Below, in pieces: positions 60,018 to 64,000 of a stretch of DNA of 64,000 bases (position 1 is its first letter; every line of letters begins with the position of its first letter). The notes beneath the pieces were generated by a model. That model searched no databases, had not been told where the DNA came from, and was given only the letters and a program-made list of their open reading frames with translations. The position numbers and the translations under genes were made by a program. This DNA comes from Sphagnum compactum (taxonomy: Eukaryota; Bryophyta; Sphagnopsida; Sphagnales), in NCBI GenBank assembly GCA_965153455.1, contig OZ234493.1:31734213-31798212 (forward strand). The letters are read 5' to 3'.

Positions 60018-60830
60018 CTTGTAGTCTTTTTTTAGTCTTCACGAATCCTCTCTCTCTAGTTTGGCCCTAACGAAACCTACAGGCACAAAACAAAAGAACA
60101 GATCGTCGGTGATACGCCCAGGGCTTCCGTGCTTGAGGAGGATCAACTATTTTGCGCTTGGGTTCTACAACTATTCTCCTTATCATTCCAAAAGCTTCCG
60201 GCAGGAACTTTGTCCTCTCGACAGACTGCACAACAACAACAACAAAGCACAACAAAGAAGGTTACCAGTTGCTGCATCCTGAAACGGTCTTGAAGTTTCT
60301 TCTTGTCTTTGCCTTTTTTCCTCTTCCTTCTGTTTGTCTGTCTCTCGTTCTCAAATAACAGATCCGAGCTGAGTCCTTCAACGCGAACATACAATTGGAA
60401 AACAAAAACCTTCCCCAAAGAGGCCAAAAAAAGGTCCCAAAAGCAACGATCAAGACATCAAAAGTTGCCTAATTACTGCCATATCCGTTTTCTCATCTTC
60501 CTGACATTTCAACAACAGAAATTTTTTTGCAAGAGAAGCAGCAAAAGGAGATCGTACCTGGAGACAGACAACAACACACGCGTCTACAAATTTTCTTCCG
60601 CGACCAACATCTCCTCTCCTTTCCTCTTCTTCTTCTTCTTCTTCAGCTCCTTCCTTCTTCCTTCTCGCACCAAGTTCCCAATCTGTTCGCTGAGTTCACA
60701 TCAAGTTCCCCCAAGCTCTCATTTCTGTTCCCAAGTTTCCACCAACTAGTCACGATCCCATGCTTCTTAGGAGCAGTGTTGGTCACAGGTACAAATAAAA
60801 TAATAATTGTGACCAAATGAAAATTGTTTA
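60018..60830 (-). promoter_or_regulatory. Leader/promoter region of SEC61A
   Basis: Gene-like composition continues to ~60800, with a long (CTT)n/pyrimidine tract at ~60610-60660 (GAA on the SEC61A strand) and several short frames. An intron in the 5' UTR is possible but cannot be placed. The block at 60670-60740 has GTTCCCAAG words like those in the repeats at 4.9, 40.8 and 45.2 kb. Confidence 0.35.
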
Positions 60831-63800
60831 TTAGTGAGGGTTCTAGGTTCTACTACATTACTTGTGCATTTTGTTTTGTTATTTTTTTCTTTTTCTTTTT
60901 GTACAAAACTTAATTATGTAACCCAATAAATATGATGGCGCACATAAATTTTACTTACATCAATGATATTAGTCCTTTTCACTTGGGTAACTACCAATGT
61001 TGGGCGGATATTAGATTTTTTTCAATATCCATTAGTTTCAGTTATTTGATTTATCAATATTTGTTGATTTCAATTTTTTAAAATTTCATTTAACCTAACT
61101 TGTAAGAATATCAAAAAATTTAAAAACAACTAATGTCGAATTTCAATATTAGAGATGTCATATAACATAATATTTGTCAAATATCCAAGATTGTCAAATA
61201 ATAAAAAATATAACAATTTGAATCTAATAATCCATTAGGATAAAATTGTAAGTCCAAAATTTCCATCACTTTCAAATTCCCCTTCATATTTTTCTAAGTC
61301 TTCCTTTAGGGTAGCATCGGATTCAATCAACTTTGTCAAACTAGTAAATGAATTACAACCCACCCTAAAATCATTAAACCAATTTTTATTAACAAGTATT
61401 AACTTATTCAAATTATTTGATTATAAGTAACATTTCCTCAAATTTGTAAGTATTCCAATGAAAATATATATTCCAACAAATTCTTTTTATTCAAAACAAG
61501 TTGAAAACATGCTGCATGAAGAAATTGAGAAAATTACATTACAATACAATATCAAGCAACAAGAACAAAAACTTGAACAGTTAAATAGAATGTTTATTAT
61601 ATAACACGAGTATTAAACAATGTATAATTAAAATAACAAAAAAAATTGAATTCAATGAAAACTATATGGGAAAAAATGAAATAGATGACATGAATATGAT
61701 AACAATGGAACCTCATAATAACAAAAAAAATTTGGAGATGTATATTAAATAATTTACAAAATCAAATACCTAATATGTCGACACCAAGTACTATGCATTT
61801 ATATTTAAACAAAAACCACACACATTTAGATCACAATCCACAACAACCTAAACTATGACATGTACCCACAATTGAAATAAATTAATTAAATCATTCATGT
61901 ACATTTAATGATTGGTAAATTCATGTTAAAGAATCTTCAACATAATATATTCAATGAAATATACTTATACTAGGTTAGGATATAAACATTATTATATTTT
62001 TGAAGCTCCCATTAAAACTGTTTTATTTTCTCTTTGTTAGAACATATTTGAAACATATTTGAAACAAAATATCAAATTGTAAAAAATAAATTTCACAACT
62101 ACTTGCATTTAGAAAAACCTATTTAAACCTATTTTTATATTTCAAAATTTCAAAATTAATGCACAATAATGAAGAATTATCTTGTTTTTTATCATTCAAG
62201 TAAAACTTTTGACATATAGCAATTGTATATAGTTTTGTTGCTACTTTTAAACTACATTGCAAGTAGACTTAACCAAGGTATTTCCTTAGTCCATTTTATT
62301 GTGCTTTCACCTAAAAGGGTTTGGAGTCATTTGCATAATGGTCAATTGAGATTTAGCATCGCCATGGATGATGAAACCCTATCATCCATTACCAAAATCT
62401 TCCCCATACATGTGCACCTTCATTGATGCTTGGATTTGTTGCAAGCTTCTTGCCACTTGCCATTGCCATGCAAGTTGAAAAGATCAATCACCACCTATCA
62501 TCCTATGTATGGACTCAACACATTTTGCCATGATCACCTTTCATTATGCAACCTCAAGATCATGGTCACTAGCTAGATAGAATCAACACAAATGTGTAAA
62601 GGTCGATTTGTATGATGAATTCTAAACACTAAGGTAGCTTCATGAATGTTCAAAATGGAACAATGGGAGGGATCTCATAGATTAAAGGAACCTAGGTAAC
62701 AAAAATGTAAAATGATATATCATAGCATTTCTTGATGTAAGTTGATCTTGTTGCAAATCTTTGTTGCAATTTGCATTCAGTCTTATACCAACATGTTCTT
62801 GAATGTAAAATGTGCACAACAACAAAAAAAATAGGGGACTTGAAGGTTAATATTGTTGTTTCTCAAGCTTGATTTAAATTACAAATGATTTGTACTAATT
62901 TTGATTTTCAATTTTCGAATTTTTTCTTCATTCCAACTCTTTGGTGGGTATATCAAGAAATTATCATCAAGAGTTTCTTTCCTATGAATGTGCTACTAGT
63001 TGGTGACCTTGGAACCATCAAATCTCAATTGTTCCAATACATGCACAAAATTGCGCCATGAGACGTCTACACTAGTGGATGAGGAAGTTCAAATATAAAA
63101 TTGGCAGCATATGTTGGCTAGGATCTTGATACCTATATGAGATTATGATCTTGAACCTTATCTTGTAACGCTTTTGTGAAATGTATTTATCAAAGGCTCT
63201 AGATAAAGAAGTGCAAAGTTTTAATATGGATGAATTATGATGCAATGTTTATTGACTTGCATATTGTAGGTGTTATATTGAATCTTTCAAGGCATGGGGG
63301 AGGGAGAACGTGGTGGAAACCTTCAATACCCTTAACCCCAACAATGCATAGACTAGATATTTTTGTGCTTATTATTGCCGACTTGGTAAACAATTAGTTC
63401 ATTGTAAACCTTTTGCCAACATTCCTGGGTTTGTGGATGTAACTTATGAATTATTAAAGTTTTTAATGTGTATAGAAACCAACCCATGGCCCTTGTATGC
63501 AATTTGCATGTCCATGTAGACTTGTGGATGGTGGGCCTTTGCCAAGTGCCACACTCAAATAAAAATACCCAATCCAACATAAATCTTACCATGGGGCCTT
63601 GAAGTGATGGTTTTCTTTTGAAACAAAAGTTGTTAAGAGGCGTTACATCGATTAGTTGATGTGAAGGCTAATTACGACAATGGAACGGCATTATACGCAC
63701 TAAGTGAAAATGAAGAGGTAGGAGTTCATAAAGAACAAGATTGAGGTACAACTTGTGGCCGCAAGTGTGGAAATGGCATTGTTAATCCCACACATTGATG

Positions 63801-64000
63801 TGATTCACTAGACTTTGGTGGGTGAAGACAATGTTAGTGCATGGATGGTGCAAAGCCAACCCATCCTGGTGTCATTTATAATATTCATGTCCCTTTCACT
63901 AAGTAGGCATCTTGCACATGCGAGTGGGCATTGTGTGGAAATTCGTGCAAGCATTAAGTTGTTCTCATGACGTGTGTCAACCTTACTCCAAATAATATCA
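60831..64000. other. AT-rich intergenic DNA to the window end
   Basis: The first ~1.4 kb is very AT-rich. From ~62.3 kb GC rises slightly, but frames stay under 80 codons. I see no recognisable gene, RNA or transposon. Confidence 0.4.

Noticed and set aside
60143-60749. Several ~70-150-codon frames upstream of SEC61A
   Set aside because: They arise from pyrimidine-rich tracts (Ser/Phe/Leu or Lys/Arg runs) and overlap each other on both strands; better explained as leader/promoter DNA.

Overview
This is nuclear DNA from a land plant. The evidence is intron-rich genes with GT-AG introns, a LISCL-type GRAS transcription factor, a GTD-binding (DUF593) protein, plant-style U2AF65, RFC4, RPL10, RPL18 and SEC61 alpha genes, TTTAGGG-type telomere motifs, and long AT-rich gene-poor stretches with decayed transposons. 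The GRAS gene has four introns in its coding region, which is unusual for seed-plant members of that subfamily. I therefore lean towards a non-seed plant, but this is inference only.

Layout: (1) 0.5-2.4 kb, + strand, a membrane-anchored GTD-binding coiled-coil protein. (2) 2.5-16 kb, an AT-rich desert with a near-perfect hairpin, a dispersed repeat, a GC-richer island carrying an orphan Gln-rich ORF, a CACTA (Tnp2) transposase relic beside CACTA-containing repeats, and a ~365-bp tandem array. (3) 16.3-19.8 kb, + strand, RFC4 in 12 coding exons (339 aa). (4) 19.9-28.2 kb, a second desert with further repeats and an interstitial telomere motif. (5) 28.6-37.8 kb, + strand, U2AF65 in 18 coding exons (554 aa), one intron apparently GC-AG. 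(6) 38.7-46.2 kb, a 3.5-kb foldback structure with ~1.17-kb arms, a very AT-rich stretch, and a 30-bp minisatellite. (7) 46.9-50.9 kb, + strand, a GRAS factor (5 coding exons, 742 aa). (8) 52.2-60.0 kb, a housekeeping cluster: RPL10 (-) and RPL18 (+) share a 323-bp divergent promoter with two telo-box motifs, and RPL18 converges on SEC61A (-). (9) 60.8-64 kb, AT-rich DNA with no recognised gene.

The gene models were assembled by hand, by matching conserved family motifs across splice sites; every model keeps frame from start to stop and gives the family's usual length. The genes do not form one pathway. They cover DNA replication (RFC4), splicing (U2AF65), translation (RPL10, RPL18), ER protein import (SEC61A), transcription (GRAS) and probably membrane or myosin tethering (GTD-binding). 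I did not find a clearly new biological system. The most unusual items are the foldback element, the GC-AG intron in a splicing-factor gene, the telomere motif inserted between 16-bp direct repeats, and the orphan Gln-rich ORF. No tRNA, rRNA or CRISPR array was seen.
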